Below, piece after piece: positions 1-7,235 of a stretch of 34,343 nucleotides of DNA. Location: assembly GCA_964525945.1 (NCBI GenBank), contig CAZGKX010000023.1, positions 1-34,343 of the forward strand, in the 5' to 3' direction. Source of the stretch: CAZGKX01 sp964525945 (lineage in GTDB: Bacteria > Pseudomonadota > Gammaproteobacteria > Legionellales > Legionellaceae). Below the pieces are notes generated by a model. That model was not told the origin of the DNA. It worked only from the letters and a program-made list of their open reading frames with translations, and made no database searches. Position 1 is the first letter of the stretch, and each line of letters begins with the position of its first letter. A program made the position numbers and the translations under genes.

Positions 1-1950
1 TTTGTGGATGGGCAAGGAAATTGGGGTTCGCCCGATGAACCCAAATCGTTCGCAGCAATGCGTTACACAGAAGCACGCTTATCCGCGTATGCAGAGTTGC
101 TACTGTCTGAGTTGCAACAAGGAACGGTGGACTGGGTCGATAATTTTGATGCCACATTGCATGAGCCATCTTTATTACCTGCACGTTTACCGAATGTGTT
201 GCTGAATGGCGCGATGGGCATTGCGGTGGGTATGTCTTCCGACATATTGCCGCATAATTTAACAGAAGTTGCCAACGCCTGTATTCATTTGCTGGATCAT
301 CCAGAGGCCACGTTGCAGACGATCTGCCAATACGTGCAGGCGCCTGATTTTCCAACACCCGCAGAAATTATTACTCCACAAGCTGCTATTCATAGCATGT
401 ATGAAACAGGCAATGGTTCCATTAAAATGCGGGCCATTTATTGTGTGGAAAAACACACCGTTGTCATCACGGCCCTGCCGTACCAAGTGTCGGGCGCCAA
501 AGTGATTGAGCAAATTGCCGCTCAAATGCAGCAAAAAAAGCTGCCTATGGTTGAAGATTTACGAGATGAGTCAGACCACGAACACCCCACTCGCTTGGTC
601 ATTATCCCGCGCTCGAACCGGATTGATGTTGATGCTCTCATGTTGCATTTGTTTGCAACGACCGATTTGGAGCGCAATTATCGCGTCAATTTTAATATGA
701 TTGGTTTAGATGGCAAACCACGCGTTAAAAATTTACTGCAAATTTTAAATGAATGGTTGATTTTTCGCACAAGCACGGTAAAACGACGTTTGCAATACCG
801 TCTTGATAAAGTGTTGGAACGTCTGCATGTGTTAGAAGGGTTGCTGATTGCTTATTTAAATATTGATGAAGTGATTGCCATTATTCGTGAAGCAGAACAT
901 CCCAAACAAGCGCTCATGACAAGATTTTTACTCAGTGATCGCCAGGCAGATGCTATTCTTGATATGAAATTGCGCCACCTTGCCAAGCTAGAAGAATATA
1001 AATTACGGGCCGAGCTTGATGAGTTAAGTGCTGAGCGTGACAAACTGCAGCAAATTCTAGGTAGCGAACGCCGTTTGAAAAATTTAATCAAGGCAGAAAT
1101 CGTTGCTGATCGCGACACGTTTGGTGATGCCCGACGTTCACCCGTCATTACGCGCCAAGACTCGCAGGCTTTAAAAGAAGAGGACATTCTCCCCAATGAG
1201 CCGATTACCGTGGTGCTTTCGCAACGAGGATGGATTCGCGCTGCGAAAGGATTGGATGTGAATGGTCGTGAATTAAGCTATAAAGCGGGTGACGAATTTA
1301 AAGCCCAAACCAATGCTCGCAGCAACCAGCAAATTGTTTTTTTTGACAGCGAGGGCAAAGTGTACACCTTGCCTGGTCATGCTTTGCCTTCGGCCAGAGG
1401 TCAAGGTGAGCCTCTTACCGGTAAATTAAATCCAGCCGATGGCCAGTCGTTTGTAACCTTGGTTGCTGGTGAGCCAGAGGATTGGGTGTTGCTATCGAAT
1501 GATGCTGGTTACGGATTTTTAACAAAGTTGAGTGAGTTGTATGTTAAAAATCGTAACGGCAAATCGTGTTTTAAATTACCTCAAAACAGCCAAATTTTGC
1601 CACCTAAATTGGTGGTTGATAAAGCCTCCCAAAAAGTAGCATGTGTCACGAACATTGGACGTTTGCTTATTTTTTCAGCCCAAGATCTTCCCGAGTTAGT
1701 GCGTGGTAAAGGCAATAAACTCATCAATATTCCGAGCGCTAAAGCGCAATTGCGTGAAGAGTATATTATTGATATTCAAGTGATTTCACCGCAGGATGCG
1801 TTGATTGTCCATGCCGGGAAACGCCATTTTACATTAAAGACGTCGGATCTTGAGCATTACCAAGGGGAGCGTGGTCGACGCGGCCATAATTTACCGCGCG
1901 GATTGCAAAATGTAACCATGCTTGCCATTGTTGCAGCGGGCCAAGCATAA
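1..1950 (+). CDS. parC: DNA topoisomerase IV subunit A (ParC), 5' truncated by window edge
   Basis: ParC is the DNA-cleaving subunit of topoisomerase IV, which decatenates daughter chromosomes together with ParE. The frame is open from base 1 and ends at TAA 1948-1950. The segment DGQGNWGSPDEPKSFAAMRY matches the ParC/GyrA breakage-reunion domain, and the Tyr encoded at 64-66 sits where the catalytic tyrosine of E. coli ParC (Tyr120) lies. About 100 residues are therefore off-window, including the quinolone-resistance positions. The rest covers the tower and coiled-coil domain (for example LRHLAKLEEYKLRAELDEL) and the C-terminal beta-pinwheel blades (SARGQGEPLTGKL, RGKGNKLINIPSA, GERGRRG). 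Visible length (about 650 aa) plus the missing part gives about 750 aa, the normal ParC size. GyrA is less likely because no GyrA box is seen and the pinwheel is the shorter ParC type. Confidence 0.97.
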   Translation, partial: FVDGQGNWGSPDEPKSFAAMRYTEARLSAYAELLLSELQQGTVDWVDNFDATLHEPSLLPARLPNVLLNGAMGIAVGMSSDILPHNLTEVANACIHLLDHPEATLQTICQYVQAPDFPTPAEIITPQAAIHSMYETGNGSIKMRAIYCVEKHTVVITALPYQVSGAKVIEQIAAQMQQKKLPMVEDLRDESDHEHPTRLVIIPRSNRIDVDALMLHLFATTDLERNYRVNFNMIGLDGKPRVKNLLQILNEWLIFRTSTVKRRLQYRLDKVLERLHVLEGLLIAYLNIDEVIAIIREAEHPKQALMTRFLLSDRQADAILDMKLRHLAKLEEYKLRAELDELSAERDKLQQILGSERRLKNLIKAEIVADRDTFGDARRSPVITRQDSQALKEEDILPNEPITVVLSQRGWIRAAKGLDVNGRELSYKAGDEFKAQTNARSNQQIVFFDSEGKVYTLPGHALPSARGQGEPLTGKLNPADGQSFVTLVAGEPEDWVLLSNDAGYGFLTKLSELYVKNRNGKSCFKLPQNSQILPPKLVVDKASQKVACVTNIGRLLIFSAQDLPELVRGKGNKLINIPSAKAQLREEYIIDIQVISPQDALIVHAGKRHFTLKTSDLEHYQGERGRRGHNLPRGLQNVTMLAIVAAGQA

Positions 1951-1965
1951 GGCATCTATTCTAAT

Positions 1966-1994
1966 TTGCTCGCGCAGCTCAAAATTGTTAATAT
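1966..1994 (+). promoter_or_regulatory. Possible promoter for zapA
   Basis: TTGCTC (1966-1971) and TAATAT (1989-1994) are separated by 17 nt in the 71-nt gap between parC and zapA, about 28 nt before the zapA start. Each box matches the sigma-70 consensus at four of six positions. Readthrough from parC remains possible because no terminator separates the genes. Confidence 0.3.
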
Positions 1995-2021
1995 TTGCGC
2001 AGCACGCTTAACACAGGTTTA

Positions 2022-2312
2022 ATGGAAATGACAAAAACCACACTTTGCACCATTCAATTATTAAATAAATCGTACACCATCAAATGCCCTGAAGAAGAAG
2101 TACCCAATTTAGAATTGGCCGCTAAAAAATTAAACCAGCACATGGTGGATAAAAAAAACACCTTTAAAGGCTTGGACAATTTTCAAGGGTTGTTATTAGC
2201 GGCTTTGCACATCAGCCATGAGTTGATCGTTTGTGAGCAACAACAAGCTCAACAACGCTTGCAATTGGCCGAGTTCATTCATTCTTTTGAAGGTCAATTG
2301 AATAAAGAATAA
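2022..2312 (+). CDS. zapA: Cell division protein ZapA
   Basis: ZapA binds FtsZ in the cytoplasm and promotes bundling and stability of the Z ring. The 96-aa product has the family layout: a short beta-rich N-terminal head (CTIQLLNKSYTIKCPEEE), the conserved region around LELAAKKLNQHM, and a helical second half (LLLAALHISHELIVCEQQQ) that forms the coiled coil used for tetramerisation. ATG 2022 is preferred because an AGG lies just upstream (2015-2017). ATG 2028 is an alternative giving a protein two residues shorter. The coiled-coil tail is slightly shorter than in E. coli ZapA (109 aa). In many gammaproteobacteria the 6S RNA gene follows zapA. Here the next gene is an unrelated convergent ORF and I see no 6S-like structure. 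Confidence 0.9.
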   Translation: MEMTKTTLCTIQLLNKSYTIKCPEEEVPNLELAAKKLNQHMVDKKNTFKGLDNFQGLLLAALHISHELIVCEQQQAQQRLQLAEFIHSFEGQLNKE

Positions 2313-2356
2313 TGGCATTTTATTGCAACGGTAAAGAAACTAAACTGCTCCGCTTC

Positions 2357-2373
2357 TTTACGGTCGCGGCTCG
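2357..2373. repeat. Dispersed 17-bp intergenic repeat, copy 1
   Basis: TTTACGGTCGCGGCTCG is identical at 2357-2373 and 26705-26721. Both copies lie at the 3' ends of genes in convergent intergenic spaces: zapA with the 2424-2738 gene here, and ahpC with rnt at the other site. It resembles a REP-like gene-end element. Only two copies are visible in this window. Confidence 0.6.
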
Positions 2374-2377
2374 ATGT

Positions 2378-2404
2378 GGTGGGCAAATAAGTGCAGTGCC
2401 CACC
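2378..2404. terminator. Hairpin between convergent genes (weak terminator candidate)
   Basis: GGTGGGCA (2378-2385) and TGCCCACC (2397-2404) form a perfect 8-bp stem with an 11-nt loop. It lies between the end of zapA and the end of the minus-strand gene. Neither side has a run of T, so a classical intrinsic terminator is doubtful. It may act with the adjacent repeat as a gene-end structure. Confidence 0.35.
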
Positions 2405-2423
2405 TATAGAAGATTGTTCAGAT

Positions 2424-2738
2424 CTAAATATACCTGTGTGCGGGCTTATCGTTGTCCATGGAGCTCTCATCGTTCGTGAGACTATCATGGTCCGTGGGGC
2501 TATCTTCGTCACCAGCGTCTGTAAAAAAATTCATCTTACTACCGCGTGAGGGTGGGGGCGGTTGCACGGATACAGCCGAAGTTACCATCTCGGCAAAATC
2601 TTTTAGCATTTCTGCAGTTTTAGCGAGCTGTTGTGCTGTTTCTGCAAAGTGATCTTGTGCAACCCTGGCATCCAATTCAGAAAAAAATTGTTGCGCTTTA
2701 AGTTGGTCTTTTAAGAGCTTTTCTTGTTTACGTCCCAT
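2424..2738 (-). CDS. Small hypothetical protein: coiled-coil head, acidic tail
   Basis: I do not recognise this 104-aa protein. Residues 1-55 are charged and predicted helical or coiled coil (MGRKQEKLLKDQLKAQQFF, then TAQQLAKTAEMLKDFAEMV). A Pro stretch (QPPPPS) follows, and then an acidic, Asp/Ser-rich, probably disordered tail (DAGDEDSPTDHDSLTNDESS). There is no signal peptide or membrane segment, so it is probably cytoplasmic. Its expression signals are good: AGAGGA lies five bases before the ATG, and a TTGACA-17-TAATAT promoter sits about 35 nt upstream of the start. It stands alone, convergent with zapA and divergent from the ygfB-pepP-ubi operon. The clear promoter and RBS argue that it is a real gene, although length and low complexity leave some doubt. 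Confidence 0.7.
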   Translation of the reverse strand: MGRKQEKLLKDQLKAQQFFSELDARVAQDHFAETAQQLAKTAEMLKDFAEMVTSAVSVQPPPPSRGSKMNFFTDAGDEDSPTDHDSLTNDESSMDNDKPAHRYI

Positions 2739-2774
2739 GAGTATCCTCTATTAATACGGCAAGTTTGTTGTTCA

Positions 2775-2803
2775 ATATTAACGCATGTTGTTTTATATGT
2801 CAA
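2775..2803 (-). promoter_or_regulatory. Sigma-70 promoter for the 2424-2738 gene
   Basis: On the minus strand a perfect TTGACA -35 (2798-2803) is followed, after 17 nt, by TAATAT (2775-2780). Transcription would start near 2768, giving a leader of about 30 nt that includes the AGAGGA ribosome-binding site. Confidence 0.55.
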
Positions 2804-2884
2804 TATTTGATCATTTCTTGGCATGTTATGCACGGTATTAAAAGCGCCCATCACGACAGCGAGGGCATTTTCTTTATCTCGGCT

Positions 2885-2913
2885 TTGGCTTAACTCTTTA
2901 AATCAGTTATGAT
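2885..2913 (+). promoter_or_regulatory. Promoter for the ygfB-pepP-ubiH-ubiI operon
   Basis: TTGGCT (2885-2890), a 17-nt spacer and TATGAT (2908-2913, five of six matches) place a start near 2920, about 20 nt before the first gene. It is the best promoter-like match in this gap and would drive all four co-directional genes. Confidence 0.5.
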
Positions 2914-2938
2914 TAAGATTTATTTTGATTAGGCGTCT

Positions 2939-3520
2939 ATGGCAAACCATACCTTGCAACACCAACTTCCTGATTATCAAGAATTACTAGAATCCACAGC
3001 CATTCTCGAATTACCTATCTCCATCAGCGAATTGCATGGGGTCATGTGCGGTTATCTTGCTGCTGGCGCAAGCCGTGATGGTGAAAATTACGTACGAGCC
3101 TTGTTAACTCATCGCACCGATTTGGACACACGAAGTGTGGCCATGGCATTGTTTAATTTGTACACCATCAGTCAGCAACAAATAGCGCATCTTGGTTTTG
3201 AATTTCAATTGCTACTGCCCGATGAACAAACGTCTTTATTTGTAAGGGCTCAAGCATTTAGTGAGTGGTGTGAAGGATTTACACAAGGCGTTACCATGGC
3301 GGGTATCAATTATGAACACCTCAAAGATGAAGATGCACAAGAAGCGATCCAACACATGACCGAATTCGCACACTTGGACTACCAAACCCTGCAAGTGGGT
3401 GAAGAAGACGAACGTGCTTTGATGGAGGTTTGTGAATATGCGCGTATGGCAGTTTTGCATATTCACAGCGACTTGTTGTCGAATAAATTTGAAAAAGGTG
3501 ATTCTGACATCGCTCATTAA
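2939..3520 (+). CDS. ygfB: UPF0149 family protein (YgfB/YecA-like)
   Basis: This 193-aa protein belongs to the all-helical UPF0149 (YgfB) family. The diagnostic segments are SELHGVMCGYLAAGA near residue 27 and FSEWCEGFTQGV near residue 106, with an acidic helical C-terminus. The family has a known fold but its biochemical role is not firmly set; in Pseudomonas YgfB has been linked to regulation of a peptidoglycan amidase gene. It is soluble and cytoplasmic. It begins the operon with pepP, ubiH and ubiI, an arrangement widespread in gammaproteobacteria. The start at 2939 is supported by TAGG upstream (2930-2933). The gap to pepP is only 12 nt. Confidence 0.9.
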   Translation: MANHTLQHQLPDYQELLESTAILELPISISELHGVMCGYLAAGASRDGENYVRALLTHRTDLDTRSVAMALFNLYTISQQQIAHLGFEFQLLLPDEQTSLFVRAQAFSEWCEGFTQGVTMAGINYEHLKDEDAQEAIQHMTEFAHLDYQTLQVGEEDERALMEVCEYARMAVLHIHSDLLSNKFEKGDSDIAH

Positions 3521-3532
3521 AAGGATAATTGC

Positions 3533-4852
3533 ATGACCGGTCCAAATGAATACCAAATGAGACGCCAAGCATTAGCGGCGTGTTTGTCGTCAAACAGTAT
3601 CGCGCTTATTCCTGCAGCTTCTGAGTTAATTAGAAATGGCGATAGCCATTATCGATTTCGGCAAGACAGCGATTTTTATTACTTGACAGGTTTTACTGAA
3701 CCGGATGCTTTGCTGTTGATTACGTCTGAGGCCGAAAGCTATTTGTTCAACAGGCCGCGTGATCCGCAAAGCGAGCAATGGACGGGTAAACGTTTAGGCC
3801 AAGAGGATGCCAGTAAGGTATTGGGTGTAAATGCCGCCTATTCCGTGGCGACGGTTGATACGCGGCTTCGAGAGTTTTTAGCAGGTAAAGAGGCGGTTTA
3901 TTATACCTTGGGTCATCGTCCTCACTGGGATGCGCGTCTCATACAAGCTTGGCAAGCGGTCAAAGGGCAAGTAAGACGGGGTGTTGCCGCTCCCAGTGCT
4001 TTTATCGATATTGGCCCCTTATTAAGTGAATTAAGGCTGNNNNNNNNNNTAAGGCTGTTTAAACGTCCTCATGAAATTCATTTGATGCGTGAAGCCGCAC
4101 GTATCACCGTCGCTGCACATAAGCGTGCCATGCGCGCATGTCGGCACGTTGGCAATGAATATGAGTTAGAAGCCGAACTTGTATACGAATTCAGCAAACA
4201 AGGTTGTCGAAGTGTGGCTTACGATTCCATTGTTGCCGGCGGTGAAAATGCTTGTGTTTTGCATTATACCGACAATAACAAACCGTTAATCCCAGGAGAA
4301 TTGGTGTTGATCGATGCCGGTGCGGAATACCAATATTATGCGGCCGACGTAACACGTACTTTTCCGATCAATGGCCAATTCAGTGCTGAGCAGCGATTGA
4401 TCTACGAACTGGTATTGCAGGCGCAAAAAGCAGGAATTGCTTGTGTTAAACCGGGCACCGCATGGCATGATATCCAATTGACCATCGTTCGGATTTTAAC
4501 GGCAGGCTTGGTAGAGTTTGGGCTGTTAACCGGCGAGGTAGACAGTCTCATTGAACAAGCCGCGTACGCGCCTTTTTACATGCACAATTCAGGGCATTGG
4601 CTCGGTCTTGATGTGCATGATTGTGGTTTGTATAAAACAGCCGGGCAATGGCGGCCGTTGGAAGCCGGTATGGCGTTGACGGTGGAACCAGGGTTGTATA
4701 TCGGCGCCAACATGGCTGGTGTTGATCCAAAATGGTGGAACATTGGTGTGCGCATTGAAGATGACATTTTGGTGACGGCAGCAGGGCATGAAAATTTGAC
4801 CGGGGCGTTACCGGTGGATATTCACGATCTTGAGGCAATGCTTCGTGATTGA
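3533..4852 (+). CDS. pepP: Xaa-Pro aminopeptidase (PepP), interrupted by a 10-N gap
   Basis: PepP is a dinuclear metal (Mn) aminopeptidase that removes N-terminal residues preceding proline. The N-terminal creatinase-like domain (RQDSDFYYLTGFTEPDA, about residues 40-60) is followed by the pita-bread catalytic domain. Metal ligands are visible: Asp in LIDAGAEY, Asp in AADVTRTF, His in HNSGHWLG, Glu in TVEPGLYI and Glu in IRIEDD-like VRIEDDI. ATG 3533 has AAGGAT upstream. An N run at 4040-4049 lies at the domain boundary. TAAGGCTG occurs on both sides of it, so deleting the Ns and one copy (18 nt, in frame) restores SELRLFKRPHEI, which matches the usual PepP sequence around HEMRLFK. The gap is therefore probably artificial. 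The stop codon overlaps ubiH by 8 nt. Confidence 0.96.
   Translation: MTGPNEYQMRRQALAACLSSNSIALIPAASELIRNGDSHYRFRQDSDFYYLTGFTEPDALLLITSEAESYLFNRPRDPQSEQWTGKRLGQEDASKVLGVNAAYSVATVDTRLREFLAGKEAVYYTLGHRPHWDARLIQAWQAVKGQVRRGVAAPSAFIDIGPLLSELRLXXXXRLFKRPHEIHLMREAARITVAAHKRAMRACRHVGNEYELEAELVYEFSKQGCRSVAYDSIVAGGENACVLHYTDNNKPLIPGELVLIDAGAEYQYYAADVTRTFPINGQFSAEQRLIYELVLQAQKAGIACVKPGTAWHDIQLTIVRILTAGLVEFGLLTGEVDSLIEQAAYAPFYMHNSGHWLGLDVHDCGLYKTAGQWRPLEAGMALTVEPGLYIGANMAGVDPKWWNIGVRIEDDILVTAAGHENLTGALPVDIHDLEAMLRD
4040..4049. other. Assembly gap (10 N) in pepP
   Basis: Ten Ns are flanked by TAAGGCTG on both sides (4032-4039 and 4050-4057). This is the pattern left when two contigs with a short unmerged overlap are joined with fixed padding. 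Confidence 0.9.
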
Positions 4853-6053
4853 ACGTGACGTCGATATTCTGGTGGTGGGTGGCGGGTTAACCGGTGCGAT
4901 TATGTTGCTGGCGCTTGCTCAATTGGGGGTTAATGCGTTATTAATTGATGCGCACCCGCTCGCTGAGCGCACGCAAGCGGATTTTGATGCGCGTAGTTTA
5001 GCTTTATCGCCGGCCAGCGTCCAAATTTTAAAAATGTTAGCGATTTGGCCGTTGCTCCAAGCCCATGCCACCGCCATTGAAACAATCCATGTTTCGGAAC
5101 AAAACCAATGGGGGCGCACTTTGCTAAACAGCAAGGAGGACGAACCGTTGGGGTATGTGGTTGAAATGCAAGATATTCAACGCGTGCTCGCACATCTGCT
5201 GGATTCAGCCTCGATGATGGCCCATGCAAAATTGGTGGCCTTTGATCCGCAGCATAATATAGCCACTGTCCAACAGTTTGATCAACAATTCAGCGTGCGT
5301 GCCCAAGTGGTGGTTGCTGCAGATGGAGCCGATTCAGCAGTTCGTCAATTTTGCAAGTTGCCCGTAAAAATTAAAGATTATGCGCAATCCGCACTGGTTG
5401 CCAATATTGGTTTGCTGCGCCCTCATCAGCACATTGCCTATGAGCGATTTACACCCTCAGGTCCTATGGCTTTATTGCCCATGAGTCAGCAACGCACGGC
5501 AATGGTTTGGTCACTTGCACCACAAGATGCAGATCAACTCATGGCCGTTGCGGAGGATGAATTTTTAGCGCGGGTCCAACGCACCATTGGTTATCGATTG
5601 GGGCGTTTATCCAAAGTCGGCAAGCGGGTACTGTATCCGTTACGACAAGTCATTATGAAACAAACGGTCCTGCATTCGATCGTATTTATTGGCAACGCTG
5701 CCCACACGTTGCATCCTGTCGCAGGTCAAGGTTTTAATTTAGGCCTGCGTGATGTGGCGATGTTGGCGCAATGCATTGTTGAAAAAGGATTAACGGCTGA
5801 CATGTTGCAGCACTATCAACAGGTACGGCAGTACGATCACACAACCATGGCATGGTTAACGGATGGTTTGGTGGAATTGTTTACCAAGGAACTGCCTGGT
5901 TTCGGTTTAGCAAGAGGTACTGCACTTGCCTTGCTCGACAATGCGCCTTTCCTCAAAACTGCATTGATGCGCTATGCGCGTGGCTACGCCGGCGAACCTT
6001 CCGATCTCGCTTGCGGCATACCTTTACCTTCAAGAGTGTTTGCTCATGAATAA
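4845..6053 (+). CDS. ubiH: 2-octaprenyl-6-methoxyphenol hydroxylase (UbiH)
   Basis: UbiH is a class A FAD monooxygenase that hydroxylates C1 of the ubiquinone precursor ring at the membrane-associated Ubi complex. The 402-aa protein has the ADP-binding VVGGGLTGA at about residues 10-18, FDARSLALS near 47, the DG motif VVAADGADSA near 160, and the FAD-ribityl motif GNAAHTLHPVAGQGFNLG starting near 283. The combination of FDARSLALS, ETIHVSEQ and GYVVE is typical of UbiH rather than UbiI or UbiF. GTG 4845 is chosen because GAGG (4832-4835) lies nine bases upstream. It overlaps the pepP stop by 8 nt (GTGATTGA), suggesting translational coupling. A TTG at 4830 is a weaker alternative. ubiI follows with another 8-nt overlap. 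Confidence 0.94.
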   Translation: MIERDVDILVVGGGLTGAIMLLALAQLGVNALLIDAHPLAERTQADFDARSLALSPASVQILKMLAIWPLLQAHATAIETIHVSEQNQWGRTLLNSKEDEPLGYVVEMQDIQRVLAHLLDSASMMAHAKLVAFDPQHNIATVQQFDQQFSVRAQVVVAADGADSAVRQFCKLPVKIKDYAQSALVANIGLLRPHQHIAYERFTPSGPMALLPMSQQRTAMVWSLAPQDADQLMAVAEDEFLARVQRTIGYRLGRLSKVGKRVLYPLRQVIMKQTVLHSIVFIGNAAHTLHPVAGQGFNLGLRDVAMLAQCIVEKGLTADMLQHYQQVRQYDHTTMAWLTDGLVELFTKELPGFGLARGTALALLDNAPFLKTALMRYARGYAGEPSDLACGIPLPSRVFAHE

Positions 6054-7209
6054 TATGTTTGATGTGCTGGTGATTGGCGGGGGGGTTGTTGGCCTGACGG
6101 CAGCTTTGGCCATGCACCAACAGGGGTTTTCTGTTGCTCTGCTTGATGCTGGCGCTTTGACCCAGCAAGAAGCAACACTGAGTAAACGGGTATACGCCAT
6201 CAACCAAGCGTCGCAACGGTTATTGGAATCCTTAGCGGTTTGGCAAACCATCCCCTTGCATGCCATGGCGCTTTATCGGCATATGCATGTGTGGGATGCT
6301 GCCAATGGGGCGTGTATTGATTTTGATGCTCGACTCATGGAAAGTGATCGCTTAGGCGTGATTGTCGAAGAAGCCGTGTTAAGAAAAGCATTGTTACATG
6401 CCATCACTAACCAGCCTAGCATTGCCGTTGTGCCGCATTGCACCATTGATACCATCATTCAACAACCAGGTTTTATCCAATTGCAAAATCCAGCGAGTGT
6501 TTGGCAAACCAAACTTTTGATTGCGGCCGATGGGGCCTTTTCCGCGACCCGTGAAGGCTTAGGTGTGGCTGTCACCAGCTGGCCTTATCATCAACAAGCC
6601 ATTGTGACCACGGTTCAAACCGAGCATCCGCACCAAAACACCGCTTATCAAGTGTTTCACAAGGACGGTCCTTTGGCGTTTTTACCGTTGCCTGACCCAA
6701 ATCAATGTTCCATTGTGTGGTCAACCGCGCCGCGTCACGCAAAAAGGCTTATGGCATTGTCGGATGGTGATTTTTCACAACAATTGACCCGTGCTTTTAT
6801 GGAAAAGTTAGGGCAGGTGCAAGTGATTGACAAACGCCACCAATTTGCATTGCATATGCGCCATGCAAAAGCCTATAGTGGTGCCAACTGGTTGTTGATG
6901 GGCGATGCGGCGCACACGATTCACCCCTTAGCAGGTCTAGGTTTAAATGTTGGATTGGCAGATGTTATGGCATGGCTGAACCTGTTGCAACCGGAAAAAA
7001 ACCATCAATGGTCAATGCGCACCTTGCGCGCTTACCAACGCCAACGAAAATCCGCGGTGTGGCAAATCATCGCGTTAATGGAGGGTTTAAAAGCTTTGTT
7101 TGCCAATCCATTGCCACCATTGGCGTTGTTACGAGGGATAGGGCTGAATGGCTGCAACCGTTTGCCATTTTTAAAACGTTTGTTTATTGCCCATTCCTCA
7201 GAGTTATAG
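6046..7209 (+). CDS. ubiI: 2-octaprenylphenol hydroxylase (UbiI/VisC-type FAD monooxygenase)
   Basis: This is a paralogue of the preceding UbiH and the probable C5-hydroxylase of aerobic ubiquinone synthesis. The 387-aa product carries LVIGGGVVGLTAALA at the N-terminus, KRVYAINQAS near residue 50, the DG motif IAADGAFSATR near 162, and GDAAHTIHPLAGLGLNVG starting near 286. UbiI rather than UbiF is inferred from its place directly after ubiH, the common pepP-ubiH-ubiI order. Sequence alone would also allow UbiF. ATG 6046 overlaps the ubiH stop by 8 nt (ATGAATAA); ATG 6055 is an alternative. A run of seven G (6079-6085) encodes the Rossmann glycines. The gene ends only 26 nt from the convergent ankyrin gene, with no clear terminator between. 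Confidence 0.9.
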   Translation: MNNMFDVLVIGGGVVGLTAALAMHQQGFSVALLDAGALTQQEATLSKRVYAINQASQRLLESLAVWQTIPLHAMALYRHMHVWDAANGACIDFDARLMESDRLGVIVEEAVLRKALLHAITNQPSIAVVPHCTIDTIIQQPGFIQLQNPASVWQTKLLIAADGAFSATREGLGVAVTSWPYHQQAIVTTVQTEHPHQNTAYQVFHKDGPLAFLPLPDPNQCSIVWSTAPRHAKRLMALSDGDFSQQLTRAFMEKLGQVQVIDKRHQFALHMRHAKAYSGANWLLMGDAAHTIHPLAGLGLNVGLADVMAWLNLLQPEKNHQWSMRTLRAYQRQRKSAVWQIIALMEGLKALFANPLPPLALLRGIGLNGCNRLPFLKRLFIAHSSEL

Positions 7210-7235
7210 GACCAACGTCCCACTTCAATCCTTAT

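Noticed and set aside
852..1196. Minus-strand 114-aa ORF inside parC, and similar long antisense ORFs (for example 15271-15690, 16691-17134, 21543-21974)
   Set aside because: They lie opposite well-conserved or clearly coding frames, have no RBS or family motifs, and are compositional shadows.
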